NCBI RefSeq assembly: GCF_000003815.2
Contig: NC_049984.1
Coordinates: forward strand, 16,290,601-16,354,600
Source: Branchiostoma floridae
Lineage: Eukaryota > Chordata > Leptocardii > Amphioxiformes > Branchiostomatidae
Length of the DNA: 64,000 nt
Direction of reading: 5' to 3'
The notes beneath the pieces are model-generated. The model was given only the letters and a program-made list of their open reading frames with translations. It did not search any database and had not been told where the DNA came from. Below, one piece after another: positions 12,428 to 25,728 of this stretch. The position numbers and the translations under genes are program-made. The stretch's first letter is position 1. Each line of letters opens with the position of its first letter.

Positions 12428-12690
12428 CGGGTTCACACATGCGTATATTTTCCGTATGACGTCCGTGTGAAAGTCGTAGCCTTTACCAGGCTCCACAGGT
12501 CGTTGGAAAATTAATAGAAATTGGACAAATATAGCCAGATAACATGATAGTGGGGTTAGCTGGTCGCAAAACTATACTCCTCGGCATGTTATGTGTCTAT
12601 ATTTCTCAAATTTCTCCTATTTTCACACAACCTATGGAGCCTGAAAGAGGCCTGAATATATACTTGAATATATACGCATGTGTGAACCCG
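12428..12690. mobile_element. MITE, GGGTTCACAC family
   Basis: Terminal inverted repeats CGGGTTCACACATGCGTATA (left) and TATACGCATGTGTGAACCCG (right) enclose 263 bp. The inner arms also pair loosely (GGCTCCACAGGTCG against CCTATGGAGCC). A second member of the family lies at 58926-59235. Confidence 0.8.
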
Positions 12691-15600
12691 GCAATATATA
12701 CATACATACACATGTAAACATATACAAAAGCTACCAAAAACACAACCTTCTGCCGAAGCTTAAAAAAACAGCCTCATCATGACGAAGCGAAGGTTGTTCG
12801 TGATTTACTGTGACATTTGACACTGTGACACTGTGATTCTGTACAAACAAAATAATTGACCTTTTCATGTTGCAGTCTGTTGACGTTGGGTGTAGACGAG
12901 TAATTTGTTAGATTCAAAGATACAGATACACCCCTGAAGAGCGAATCGCCACAGTCCCCCGCCCCTCCATGAAACTTTGCCCACATGTAATATGAAGCGG
13001 ATATCTCACTGAAGCTGTGACACGTTGACGTCGTCGCTTCGTCCGAGCGATTTGCTTGACAGAGTGCCCGACGAATTTCAGGAATAAAAAGCGAATCTCT
13101 TCACGCTTTGTGTGTTTTGTTGTCCTTTTAATGAAACTTGTGAGAGAGGGGGAGGGACAGAGAGAGAGACAGAGAGAGCGAAAGACAGAGGGAGAGATCA
13201 GTTCTGAATGTACCCAGTTTCTTGTAAGCCTGCCCCCTCCCCCCCCCCCCCCCACACACACACACACAAAATGTATACTCGCACAAGACATACCTGTTTG
13301 TTTGAACCTTTTTTTTTTCATCAGAAGATCAAATCGGCGCCAGGCCGCTTTTCATTGAGGCCATCAGGGAGGAAAGGGTCAGATAAAATATAACAGAGAT
13401 ACAAATTACATCCTTGTAAATCTATCAACATATATCATTACATGTAAAAACATATAGTAGAGCGAAAGCTCGGGGTTCATAGTCCATATCCGTTCGTTTT
13501 GGTCATTTCTTTTACTTCAAGAGTTTCTTGAAGATTAAAATCCGTATGTGTGTCTGGTGGTAGCTGGGTCGTTCAAGACATTTTTGTGTCCTAATATTCG
13601 ACTGAAAGCTCATTTTTGTTGGTAGAATCCATAGTTGTACACGATTTGAGCTTTGTACCAACACAAAGGGGAAACATTCCATGGGTTTTGGAGAGTCACA
13701 CATCGGATGAATTTCGGCGAGATCGACTGAAAATTCATGGTGAGCGTTTCTCAGTTTTGTGTTGGAACAAATTGTAGAACTACATACCAAGTTTTTTTTT
13801 TTATGGATTTGAAACCAACAGCACTGGTTCACATATCTGTGTCTTGAAAAGCAACGTTGCAAGTATATATGCCCTGTTTACACCCCCATCTTTGGTCACC
13901 AATAATTGTCTATAAATCATGCCATCTATATGACTGACTAAGCACTTACGAAAATTCTCACCCAACATTACCCTGAGGCGCCTCGAGGCGTCCTCGGATA
14001 TAATTGCAGCGATCATTAAGCCCAACAATGTTTCCTCTGTGTGATGTGACCCTTCAAAGTGGCGGGGCAATTTTCGGACACAATCAAAAGAAACGATAAA
14101 TGACAGAAAATTGAGGGAGAGAGTCTTTGAGACAAAAACAAGTTCCTGAAGCCAGAAAGAAATGACCCCGTTTTTGGCCACAGAACCTGATAACAGAGGT
14201 CATTTACCTCTAGATTCTTCAGTCTATGACACTTTTACTTGAAAAAATACATTAGCTAATAAACGTTTTAAGATGAAAAACTAGTGAACTCTGACCATGG
14301 CAAGGGCTGATTTCAATTCGTAAGGTTTTGTAGAATTTAGAAGAATTTTCAAGACGACGGTAAAAATATCTATTCACATTTCACCCGTTGAAAAAACGCA
14401 GAAGTTAAGCAGGTTTCTTATCTTTTGTCACTGTAATTTCCATACTTGAAAAATTGTCGACCTGGAATAACTTAGGATTCAAGTGGTCCTTCTAGTCCAC
14501 TTCCATAGTAAGGGTCCTAGGAGAGCGTGCAGTAAGAGCGCCGCCTTGTGACTGACGGATACATTTCATATTTCCCTCAGAAATTTTCTAGATCTGTTGC
14601 AAACGGGAAATTTTAAGAGCGTTTCAACAAGCACCTGCACGGTTGGTATTTTAGAAGTTGGTTTACCATTGCACGTCTTTGGTGTAACAGTAGTCCTTCC
14701 TTACTGGCAGCCATAAACTCAGTCAGCCATCTGGCTTATCTGCTGTACTGTACAGTGCAGCTACGTCACCTATCGGAAGAAAGAAGAACAGCAGGTGTCC
14801 CTGCTCCAAGAAGGCTATACTTGTTGACTGTTCTATAGCTAAAGCATATGAGATATTTGATCTTTTGTAATCAGCAAGGATTAATGCAAATGTTTGCGTT
14901 GTTAACCCAGTTTTATAATGAATAAAGACCTTTATTGTATGTATTCGCCATTAATACACACGTACATTTCCACTATCCCTGACCATGAAAAAAACAATGC
15001 TACTACAGTACATGTATTAAAATCAAAGAAACCACATATCATAAAAGTGTGTAAATTCCTCTTCCACCGCGTCAAGCTCAACAAAACTAGTACGAGGTAT
15101 ATTTCTAAATGTGTATAATATTTGACAGTGTCGTAATGCAGCAGCTAGCACTGGGACATTTATTTGCAGTAAAACTTTCTTTTCATGTGTACCAACACGA
15201 CCACAGTTAGGCTCATGATAAATGCATAGGGCGGGACAGTATGTTAGTAGACTACAGGATATGATGATAAACAACTAGAACTGGTCACTACATCCGACAA
15301 CGGACTGATTATGAATACAAAAAGGACGTATATACATAATTGGGTTTGTACCAGAGTCTACCAGGCTCTACTTTTTTAGTAGCGATCCGCGGAGCCTGGT
15401 AGAGGCTAGGCTGGTGCTAGATATCTAGCCGTTGGATTACAATGTAAGTACACAAGTAATTCGTCTTTCATCGCTGTCAGGGGGCGCGTAACACTAGTAG
15501 TAGGACATGTTTAGAGAACTCAGGGCTTTAGACTTGTTATCTTAATCTCTGTGCAAAGTAAACACGTCACTTCGCGGAGCGGACTGAGACCACAATCAAG

Positions 15601-16235
15601 CCGTGATGACGTCACATCACCTAGGAGACGCGCCATGTTTGTTGTCATTACTCAAGTTACCTGGGCGATACCATTTGGAAAACATGGGAAGGGCCAGTGT
15701 TTGTACATGGAGCCATGGGGTATTTCTGAATTCAAATAAGCAAAACAGTACTTCAACTGATAGTGTCATATACAAGAGGATAGGATTTGTGTATAGTCTG
15801 TCTGCTCAACCTAGGGACGTTTTCTTAGCCGTAAAAACTAACGCAGCAAATTTATGTATGTTAGCTATTACTAGTTGCTAATGGACTTGAATAAAGTATC
15901 CAAGTATTCAACTTTACGGGATGTAAAATTCACTTCTGTATATATCCATACAGGTGCAATATTGAATTCACTTTTCTCATTGTTTATGGCATGCATCAAC
16001 ACAAACACATCAACAAGACTTTTAAAATGTAGGCAAGGCGAAATTTTGCGGTCAAATCACGTTATGTTTGTGAATAGAAAAAAAGGTACATACGAAAACA
16101 CACCTTAATAACAGTGGTCTCGTCCTAAGTAGAATTTAATGCCGTCCTAAGTAAGCTAACGCCATGTACTGGCACAAATCGTAAACAGTCGAGACATAGC
16201 GTACGTGGGAAGGGGGTAGATAGAAACTGTAAAAC
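12691..16235. other. Intergenic, no convincing gene
   Basis: The largest frame is 126 codons, minus strand, 13801-14181; no domain is recognised. It contains (GA)n and C/CA tracts (13140-13270) and an inverted repeat around 15352-15405 (TCTACCAGGCTC against GAGCCTGGTAGA) that looks like a small MITE. The last few hundred bases are presumably the promoter side of the TRIM gene, but no TATA box is seen. Confidence 0.4.
13140..13270. repeat. Low-complexity GA, C and CA tracts
   Basis: GA-rich repeat (13141-13196), then a C run (13236-13252) and (CA)n. Three overlapping open frames across it are artefacts of the repeat. Confidence 0.85.
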
Positions 16236-19200
16236 ATGGAGTGTTCTATACTTTCACGTCTAACCGACACCATGCAGTTCTGTCAGGTGTGTTTTGAACG
16301 TTACAGTGAGCCGAGGGTCCTGGACTGTCTGCACGTGTTCTGTAAAAACTGTATCAGTATGGAGTCTGCGACTGGGGCAGAAACTACGGTAGGATATACA
16401 GATACACAGAAGTATACAACGTTTACAACTTATGTCAGCACTAAAGTTTCATGAGTGTAAATAGTTGTGAACAGAAGTGAATACTTACTCAGTTGAAGTA
16501 ACGTCGTTATGAGCAGCACTTCTAGTATTAGGGGAAACGTTAAGGGTGACCAAATGCTAGGCACCTGTTATCCAGTATGTTGAATATGTATTCATGTCGT
16601 GATTTTTAACTTGTATGTTTAGGTAGAACGTACTCTGGCAGAATCGGCGATTCTACCAGTAGAGATCGAGATCAGAGTCTCTGTCTATCTTTGCCAGTAT
16701 ATTCGATGATTTGGCTAGTACACCATGATCGGCGATGCTACTAGCACAATTGGCAATTCTACTAAATTTAGTACAATCAGATACTCTACTGGTCGACAAA
16801 GGGCTCCGATCGGGATCTCACTCTACCCTTCAGAAGGATCGCCTATTCTGCATGCCAGTTCTCAATCTCTACCCGAGTCGTCCTCGACATATGTACAGAC
16901 TTGTATCAAGCAAGTACTGTATATGCACTTCTCTATGGCAAACTAAAATTCAATACGCAAACTTTGAAAACATTTGTGATTCCTAATTTTGTCACGAAGG
17001 TCATGTTTATAAAAAAAACAATATTTTCGTAATAAAAAAGAGATATGTAATGGTGTCGAACCTGACACTGATTATCTATAATTATCCACACAGAAATAAA
17101 TAAAAATATTCGCTGTCTATATTAAACTTATGTTCTTTGTACGAGAAATAAAAAGACAGACAAAGATATATTTGTTACAACGATGTTTTGTTGTTCTACC
17201 AGGTCTGTTGCACCATTTGCAAGACCCTGACAAGGTTGAACTCCGAGGAGAGGGTATCTGGTCTGCCGGACGCGTCCTTCCTTCTGAAGCTGAGCAACGA
17301 AGACTCCGAGCACCTTCAGGAGAGTCTCATCTTCAAGAAGTGCGGGGTCTGTGAAGACGGTTGTGAAGAGGCGACTGCAGAATGTTTAGACTGTGAAGAC
17401 TACTTGTGCAGAGTCTGCGCAGAGTGTCACACCAGGACAAAGTTCACGAAAGGTCACCGAGTAGTGTCTCTGTCTTCTGCGAACGAGAACGACGTGTCAC
17501 CACAACCTGGGAACGACTTTGACGAGAAACGTTTGCTAGACAAAAAGGGCGGTCGCTCCATTTTGGCCATATTGGATGAGGAATATGACAATCAAAATCT
17601 TTTGTGCACAATAGAAGAACAAGAAAAGTTCTGAAGATTTGTCCTCGGACACAAAAGAGACAACAGATCTTGATGCTAGATGTTACTGCACATTGTGCTA
17701 ACATTACTACGGATGATAATGAACATGAACATGAGAACATTATCAGTGACGTTCAAGGACAAAAAGACACTCCATCCTGCAGTTATGTGCCATTAGACAT
17801 AGAGGGCGCTGTTGATCAGCTACACCGCAAGGCAAGAGAACTCACCTCGATAATGCAGAGCTGGCAGACAAACAAAGCAGAGCAATGACGAAAAACCACC
17901 AAATATTACATACAGAAAACGCGATGGTAAATGCTTAGACATTTGGCATGTGCATGATAATTTTTGATAAAATATATAACAGTGAAGTACCACACCAAAT
18001 AAATATAGCTTTAAATGTTTTGTTTTTTTTGAAGTTACAAAATTGACAAGAAAAGTACCTTTAGCAAAGTTCTGCTGAATGCGAATATTTCTAAGTTTGT
18101 CCTTTTCCTCCGACATTAGATTGGAAGTTATCATCGGGAAGCAGCGAAGCTGGCTACAGACCGAGACAGACATCGTGTACAGTCGGGTGTTTTCGGAAGT
18201 CGCCTCGGCTCGGGAGAGGCTGGAGAAGCGACTCTGTGCCGTACATTACGTCACACAATTCGTCACCGCGCTAAAGAAGTACGGTAACGTGGAACAGGCG
18301 GAGTCTCTTAGAGATAGTCTGACTTCCAAGATTGCTGAGCTGCTCTCTTCAGAACAGGAACAAGAAAAAGTGGTAGGTAACGGGAAAATCGGGTTTGAAC
18401 CGGATAAGGATCTACTATCACATGTCACAAAGGGAATAGGTAAACTGAAGCAACAAGGCAACGATCCGGTTTCAAGTCCTGAAGAAAGTCTTCAGGACTT
18501 GGAGGTACACTCAGAGAGCGATACAACAAAATCAGGCAGCCGTAAAGGTAGTTTGGTCAACGCAACTCAAACAGATTGTCAGTTAGAAAACGGACTTGCT
18601 GAGGAAGATGGTACTTCGAATGTAAGCAGAGAACCAGACAAGTTGTTATGGGCGATCGGCCATGGCGAGGATGATGACGTCATCAAGTTCAAGAATCCCT
18701 GTGGGCTGGTGGTCACCAAGACTGGTGACGTCATCGTCGCTGACCAGGGAAACCGAAGGCTGGTGGTCTTCAACAAAAATGGCAAATTCAAAACCAAAGT
18801 AGGGATGGACATATCGCCAAATGATGTCGTTGTGAACAGCGAGGGTCAAGTCGCATCAACGGGGACGAAGGGGGAGGGAAGGAAGAAAGAAGGGGAGGTT
18901 CAAGTTTGGAAACTTCACCGGAAAAGGGAGCACGAACTTGTGGTACAGTTTGGAGCGGGGATTTTGAAGAACCCGCACGGCATCGCTGTGGACAGTCAGG
19001 GGAGATACGTCGTGGCGGACGTCGGCAAACACCGCGTTACGATCCACCGCTCCGACGGTGGCACCCTCATGTCCTTCGGCGAACACGGCGACGCCAACGA
19101 CCAGTTCTACCTGCCGTATTACGTCGCCGTCACCGCGTCTGACGACATCGTCGTCTCGGACGAGTTCCAGAAATGTCTTAAAGTGTTCAACTCAAGGGGA

Positions 19201-19518
19201 AGGTTTCTCCGTAGAATCGGACCGAGGTTGAAACGAGACTTCTACATTCAGTGTCCGGGAGGTGTTTGCGTCATGAATGACGTCATCCTTGTGGTGGACA
19301 TTTTTACCGGCGACGTGATAGCCATATCTGTTGAGGGAAAGTTTCAGAGAGTGTTTTTGTCACAGAAAGACGGTTTGAGCTATCCCCAGACGTTGGCAGT
19401 TGGACGTGAAGGACTTCTTGTCGTCACAGATGGTACCTTCTTCAAAGGAACTCACTGTGTAAAGGCCTATCGTCTGGAGGAGCTCGGTGCGTCACAGACA
19501 AAGAAGGAATTATCATAA
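16236..19518 (+). CDS. TRIM-type RING/B-box/NHL protein
   Basis: Exon 1 (16236-16388) starts at ATG and encodes the first half of a RING finger (CQVCFERYSEPRVLDC, then CLHVFCKNC). Its donor is ACG|GTAGGA. Exon 2 begins after CTACCAG at 17203, in phase, with the second half (VCCTICKTL) and a B-box-like cluster (CGVCEDGCEEATAECLDCED, then CRVCAECH). The last exon, from about 18120 (acceptor ATTAG), encodes a helical region and about six NHL repeats forming a predicted beta-propeller (e.g. NPCGLVVTKTGDVIVADQGN, NPHGIAVDSQGRYVVAD), ending TAA. Family knowledge: such TRIM2/3/71-like proteins are usually E3 ubiquitin ligases whose NHL domain binds RNA or protein. Between 17634 and 18120 the frame is not continuous: the exon 2 frame stops at 17634, a coiled-coil-like piece (AVDQLHRKARELTSIMQSW) lies in another frame to 17888, and no GT donor joins it to the last exon. 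Intermediate exons or decay must explain this. Confidence 0.85.
16620..16900. repeat. Intronic imperfect inverted repeat
   Basis: Within intron 1 of the TRIM gene, CTGGCAGAATCGGCGATTCT (left) partly pairs with GGATCGCCTATTCTGCATGC (right), with further weak pairing inside. Probably an old MITE. Confidence 0.35.
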
Positions 19519-19709
19519 AGTGGGACACTTCGTCTTCCACAGTGACTGTTTACAGAAAGTACGCCAGACCCAAAACCTTTAAGATTGTAGTTCGTAGCAG
19601 CACTAGTTTTTATTAGAATAGTCACTTGCTCCTCGTGTCAACGCTGTCATCTTGCACTGACTATATACTTTTGTATATGTTGCAAAATGCTCTAAAGCAA
19701 GAGCTTGCA

Positions 19710-19715
19710 AATAAA
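19710..19715 (+). terminator. Polyadenylation signal, TRIM gene
   Basis: AATAAA about 190 bp after the TAA stop. An 84-codon frame across it (19626-19880) is most likely 3' UTR. Confidence 0.5.
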
Positions 19716-19719
19716 AGTT

Positions 19720-21700
19720 ATAATGTAGACGTTATTTTCAACGATGGCTTATACCACAGACGATATGGTAGTGGAGAGGCATTACGTGAGAATCATGCAA
19801 AATTTCTTTCCACATATTGCTTCCTCGTTCTATATGATGCAAAAAGAAATATCAAAGGAGTATGGTTTGAGACCAGTTAACTACGCTGGAATGTTATCTT
19901 GCTTATTGAAACACTGAATCAAACTGGGCACTTGGGTGTTTGAAGGTCTACTCAATATTAATGTTATGAACATCTGAAGTGAGTATGCCATGGGGATTAC
20001 TTAGGCTGTATTCAGTAGATCCCTTTAAAATCTCATTTTGTTAATACGGAGCTTTAGGACACCCATTGCATGGCTCGAATTCCTTTTTTCTGCATACCTG
20101 CACTGGTGCAGATAACATTGAAAATTACCTGCACCAGACAAATTTTACCTGCACCACTCTGAATTTAGGAAATATGGATCATACTAAGATTGTTCAGGAA
20201 CCATTGCTATTCTATACTTTATAGGTGGTAACAGTCAATGTAGCTAATAACAATCCATATGCAGCTACATTATATACATTTATGTATAAAACCCAGTACA
20301 TGGACCAGTGCAGGTAGACGCCAGAAATACCTGCACAGCTCCAATTTCACCTGCACTAACCTGTATCATCATCATCATCATCGGCGTCAGCTCGTGACCG
20401 AGCATTAGTATATGCAGGTGGAATTTCGAGCCTTGCATTGGAATATGAATCATGGGAGTTGACGTTAACCTTTTTTTTATTGCCGACTCCCCCCAAGGCA
20501 ACAATGTACTTTCCCTCAGTAGGCGACCTAAATGATGGATCTAACGTTATGCACTGTCTGCCCTCGGGGTGGAATATGCATTAGGTGTGTGGTGTTGTAG
20601 TTTGTATTATTGCGTACTTAGGCATATAGTTAAACAGTCTCCCACATTTAACATAAAAACAGCATAAGAGCTGTCTACCAGACAAACATTGTGACCATAG
20701 TATGTCCAGAACTATGACGAGATGCAAAAGCGGCAAAATCTGGTTCAGTAAAAATTACATACTAGTATACAATGCCACCAAGGCAGCCTAAAATCTAACT
20801 ATTTCTTTAATACGTCAAAACCAAATCTCATGTAAAATCTCATGACAATCCATTCATATCTTCTTGAGTTGACCACATAAACCGTTAAAAATCCACTATT
20901 TAAACACTACTGAAACAGAATCTTTGGTGAAGGTAAAAAAAAGGGCAACTCGTTCGCAACGCTAAGCTTTAAAGCAACGATACATCCAGTACACACACTG
21001 AAGCGCAGCGATAACTTGCATACTTTCCAGGTCTAGCTTTGATATGCTCAAGAAGGTTTCCGTCTGATTGAAACCTCCTTAGTATGTTTTATAGCCTCCA
21101 TGAAACCCCTGATCCGAAAAATTTTATTTACCCACTCGCGCTACGCTTTTTCCAATACGGTCCTGCCATCTACCGTGCATATCATGGCTCATTTGTATGC
21201 TATTTGGAGGTAGTATTCTGTCTGTGGGTTTCTCCGGGGAATACTGAAATTTGCAACGATATTGATACACAGGCTAGGGCCCAGCTTTCCGTCATGTAGA
21301 ATTTTTAAAAAAATTATTTTTTGAGAATTGAAACTTATACTTTATATTTTTTGTCTTTCTATTTATACCAAAAAAATGTTATTGCAGTAGGGAAGAGTAA
21401 CAAATTTTGTAGAAGATCATTTTAGAAAGGTCACATAATTCACCAGTCAACTTAAGGGTTGCTTTATGGGTAACCATTCTTGATTTGTTAACAACGAGTT
21501 TGATCTGGCAAAAAATATATAATCCAATTGCTAGCATAATATTCAACATCTCCGACTTTTCCTTCATTGCTCTTTTGCTATGAAGATTACATTTTAGATC
21601 GTTAAATTTCGCAAATCCATGCTATTAGGACCTACAAACTACAGTTAGCTTCGCAATTAAATTATTCCACTTGCCCAATTGTAAAACTGACAGACACAAC
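19720..21700. other. Intergenic, dispersed repeats only
   Basis: ACCTGCAC and its complement recur several times between 20095 and 20355 (ACCTGCACTGGTGCAG, CCAGTGCAGGTAGACG), suggesting an old inverted-repeat element. A (CAT)n tract lies near 20366-20382. No gene seen. Confidence 0.45.
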
Positions 21701-21712
21701 GTACAGCGCGAG

Positions 21713-21845
21713 CCAAGTATAAAAGTCGCTAGTGAGCATGCGTATTAGCTATTGCTCATTAGAATATTCTTCTTGCTTTTTTTCCCGGGCTTTCCGGGAT
21801 CCGCAGCGCACTACGGAAGGTAGAGCGAACGGCAGTAGGGTGAGT
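21713..21845 (+). promoter_or_regulatory. Possible TATA promoter and leader exon
   Basis: CAAGTATAAAAGTCGC carries a TATA box (about 21718-21724). About 110 bp downstream GTAGG|GTGAGT is a good splice donor. No coding start lies between, so this would be a non-coding first exon. Nothing else supports it. Confidence 0.2.
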
Positions 21846-21849
21846 TATC

Positions 21850-23037
21850 GTATTTTTATCTAGGGTGTCTATCGCAAAATTACTTTAAGCATTTGTCTGT
21901 GGCGTTTTACAAAGGCCTTTCCGATATTCGCAATGAATCGCTCTTTTGATTTCGTTACAGCGTCGTTTCTTTCTCGTATTCCATATGTTTGAACGCACGC
22001 CGTTTTGAAGACATGTTGCTATGAAATACACTCTAAATGGTGCCATGTTCAGTGGTTCACTCTCGGATGTATTTGGGGGTACTGCGGCTAATATATAGAA
22101 AGAGAACATAATAAGAAGGTTATAACTGTACTATATAGGATGGTGTGTGTCGAATTGCATGGCACGGTGCAGAACAAAATCAAGCAACATTTTCGCGAAA
22201 ATGCAGAACATTTTCCCCGTAGCCTTTTGTCAAGCTACTTGAACACAATACCATACCATTAGTCTTGTCCTATAGTATTGTGTGCGGGTAAGAAGAAATA
22301 CATCTACTTGGGTTTTGGACCAGATCATTAAAATAATTATACCATACCACTGGGCTTGTCTCATGTTATTGTGTGCGGGAGAAAAATTACGCATATTTAC
22401 TATAACAACTAACTAATGTCCGTTTTAAGCTTGATTCGCTAATAACAGAAGAAGAAGAAGGAAAAAAAAAGACACACTAGCAAACACAATATGTATTACT
22501 ATCGAGGAAAACATAAATATATGTCAATCTATGCAAGCTACATTTATCAGTTACTGTCAGTTTTGCAAATTAGCAACAAAAACGAAAATGATTGTGCAAC
22601 GCTTTTATCCACATTCCGGGGAAGAAATATAGATGCCTTTGTATGCACATGAACTATTTGCTATATAGACAGTATAACGACAAGGCTTTGGTTTTGAAGA
22701 GGATAAGTTAGCTACAGCCACCGCTACTGCAACCTGAGAACTGAAGATACGCCTGACAGGGACGGTTCATTGTGCGTGTTGTCAGGGTTCTTGTACATGT
22801 AACAAACAGGGACGGTCCATAATGTGTCTTGCCACGGTGTACATATATGTTACAACAAGAGTACTTCTAGCATTCCCTTAGGCTTACGTCACATTTCCAA
22901 ACCAGTACTAGATTATTAAAGAAACGAATACATGTAGATCTATATGAACCATAAACAAATGTCATTTTTGTTTGTTTATTAGTCTTGTCTTAGATAAGCA
23001 GCAGGATTTGCACACACATTTCCCATTCCATGAAACA
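21850..23037. other. Intergenic, short direct repeats
   Basis: Paired motifs only: CATACCATTAGTCTTGTC and CATACCACTGGGCTTGTC, each ending in ATTGTGTGCGGG (near 22252 and 22344); and CAGGGACGGTTCAT / CAGGGACGGTCCAT (22757, 22807). No gene seen. Confidence 0.45.
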
Positions 23038-23045
23038 GTCAACAC

Positions 23046-23478
23046 TAGGGCTGGGTACCGGTACAGAAAATTCAGGTCCAGGTCCGGTTCAGGTCCAAAG
23101 CATCAGGTCCAGGTCCGGACCTGAACCTGGACCTGATTCAGTATGACTCATACCAATGGTCCATTTCATAACAAAGAAATCTGTTTGGTGGAGTATTAGA
23201 CTTACACTGGCGCTTTAAAATCCTACAACGCTAACTGCACCTGTACGATTGGCTGTAAAACTTGGTAGAAATTACTATAAACTCTACTCTACTTCACTCT
23301 TGTTATTTTCTTCCACCTGCAAGCGCCAAAAGGTGTGAATGTCTGATAAAATAATATGTTAATTTTCTAATCGGTCCAACATCCGGTCCACCGAATTTTT
23401 TCAGGTCCGGTTTTTCTGGACCGGTCCAATAAGAAAAACCGATTTTGTACCGGTACGCTGTACCGATACCCAGCCCTA
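23046..23478. mobile_element. hAT-like MITE with 8-bp target duplication
   Basis: Terminal inverted repeats TAGGGCTGGGTACCGGTAC and GTACCGATACCCAGCCCTA enclose 433 bp. Flanks are GTCAACAC (23038-23045) and GTCAACAT (23479-23486), an 8-bp direct repeat with one mismatch, as expected for hAT transposition. The inside is rich in CAGGTCC and its complement. No transposase. Confidence 0.85.
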
Positions 23479-24455
23479 GTCAACATGGTATCTAACATTC
23501 AGTAAAATTTAGCGTCGTCCATTTCGTCTTCCGGGAGGGACGTTAAAACGGGGGTCCCGTGCTCGTGCCTCGACCACGTTAAACAGCCTCATTACCCTCA
23601 CTTTGGGTACCTACTGGCTGCAAAATACACCCGATATTATTATTATTATTTCTTTTGTATTTTACATGTCATTAAACGGTTAGTCCCCTCACACAAGAAT
23701 ACGGACAGGTGCAGACTATAAGACTTAGCACATGTACTGTTATTGGGCGCGACCATTTTCTGTTACTACGGGGGATCTAATATAATGCAAATTGAATGTA
23801 TGATACTCGCTGCGAAACGCATCTGTGTTTGCCAATAAAAACAATAATCTTTGAAACGGATCATTTTGTACAAATTGTCAAATATTTGAAACACGTTCTT
23901 GTAGTAGGAGGCGCTATTACTGATTTTTCTGTTTACAATACATATATATTTTACCTTGATGGCTTCTAAATTCTTACAACACAGAATCCAACCTGGCGTG
24001 ACAGAAACCGGATGAAACCGCCCTGCATGGTAGGCTCAAAGCATTCGTCGGCACTGGCCAATTTTCTTTGCTTTTTGATACCATGTGCTAGCGTTTTTTT
24101 CTCTCCCTGTATCTATCAGTATCTATTTGCGTAGACTTTAGCCTAGAAAAGCTGAAAAAATGATAGCACACACAAGAACGTGCAGCTGCCTAAAATACAA
24201 ACGTTACCACGTTAATCAGGCGCAGAAAAATACCATCGCCAAAGCCTGCTATGGAGGCTTTCTTGCAGGGCCTTGATGTTGTGAGGCGGTTCAGTCCGGT
24301 TCTGTGACATCATCGCCAGGGTTGACTGGATGGAACCGGCGGGGGAAGCCGTTAGGGGGTGACGTAATGCTGAACGATGTACATACAAAAGATAATAATG
24401 CAGGTGCGGTAGATACAAGGGCGTAGTAGGAAACCGGATCCAGCCGGCTCGGTGG

Positions 24456-24826
24456 CTAAGGTATAAATGGTTGGGCCAAACATTTTTCTACAAGATAGCG
24501 ACCATCTCCTAAGACCGGGGCTCTGCAATAGTGTTTGTGTGTGCGACGTTTTTGTGACTGTGTTTTTGTCCTGTGTGTTACTGACTGTGTGTGTGGCTGT
24601 GCACGTGAACAAGGGACCGCGCCGGTGTGATCAGTCTGTGGGTACGTGAACACAGCGTGCTCTTCTCATTACTTCAGCATCGGCTAGATTCTGCTGGGCC
24701 GCAAGGCTGGGCCGGGCTACTAGCACTGACCGTCTTTCGACAAGCACTGAGCGGCGATAGAACTCTCAACATCCGCCCGGTACTGAGCTCGAGGGTGCTA
24801 CCTGCCTTTCGTGTTTTGAAGTAAGG
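24456..24826 (+). promoter_or_regulatory. Possible promoter and leader exon, copy A
   Basis: GGTATAAATGG (about 24459) is a TATA-like box. A leader-like stretch rich in TGTGTG follows, and GTGTTTTGAA|GTAAGG (about 24824) is a strong donor. In the sister block (46430-46700) the leader is conserved, but the TATA portion is replaced and the donor is changed to a run of A. If real, it would be a distant first exon; the body of the gene starts 5 kb away. Confidence 0.25.
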
Positions 24827-25728
24827 TCGGTACTTAAACATCATTTGTTACTACTATAGTACTATCCAAGGAGATGTTGGCTTTGTTCTACGCGTTTTCT
24901 AAAGGCGTTTTATACATCCTTGTATTCGGGTCTGCGTTTTCTACTTCTTCTCAACTTTCATCTGGAATGCGGGCTACTAAAATACGTATAAAGATCCGCT
25001 ATTCATTTTGGCCTATACATCTATTAGGAGGTTGTTATTTTTCACTTCGAAGACTTCCCCAGCGCTCGAGCCCAAACCACACAGCGCTCGAGCCCAAACC
25101 ACACAGCCAACCCCAAGGGGCGCGGCATGTTTTTTTTTTTTCGGGCCGCAAACGGGCGCAATTAGCCGTTTTCATTCCGAGTAATTGGTCGCTCTAAAAC
25201 ACTGTAAAGTGTATTCGGTGGTTGTGGAAGAATCGACGTAGAAATTTGTCGTAATGCAGCTAAGAGCGCCGAGAATTTGCAAGCGCTTTTGTATACATTT
25301 GCTTGAACTGTCTAGGATTTGACGCGACATTTATTATGGCGGTCGCTTTCCAGCTCTCAAAGCAGCTTTGCATTTCAGTCACGTTTCATCACTAGTTACT
25401 CTAAAGGTATTCAATGTCCAAATGCCTCTAGCTTTAAATCATGTAATTTTAATGTACAATGACGCTATCCTTTGTACGACACGCCCAATACCAACGTAAT
25501 GATTGACAGTAGGGAAGGGTCTGTTATCTCTCGCACGACCTTCCTATTGGTCAGCTTGCTCAACTCATTACCACATAACAAAGCAATAGATTTTGATTCG
25601 ATCTGGCGTAAGCGCTGTCGCTACAACTTGATGTACAACACAAAGAGCGTAGGTCATTTACATGATCCGGTGTTTACACAATCTGTTTACATGAGCCCGT
25701 GTTTACACAATCCCTCACTGGCTGGGTT

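Noticed and set aside
12777-13393. Several frames of 61-135 codons on both strands
   Set aside because: They run through GA, poly-C and CA tracts; low-complexity artefacts.
13801-14181. 126-codon minus-strand frame
   Set aside because: Composition is not absurd but no domain, splice site or conserved partner is seen; left unannotated as a gene.
24627-24824. 65-codon frame shared with 46507-46836
   Set aside because: The shared stretch diverges by indels that change the encoded protein; better seen as a non-coding leader or repeat.
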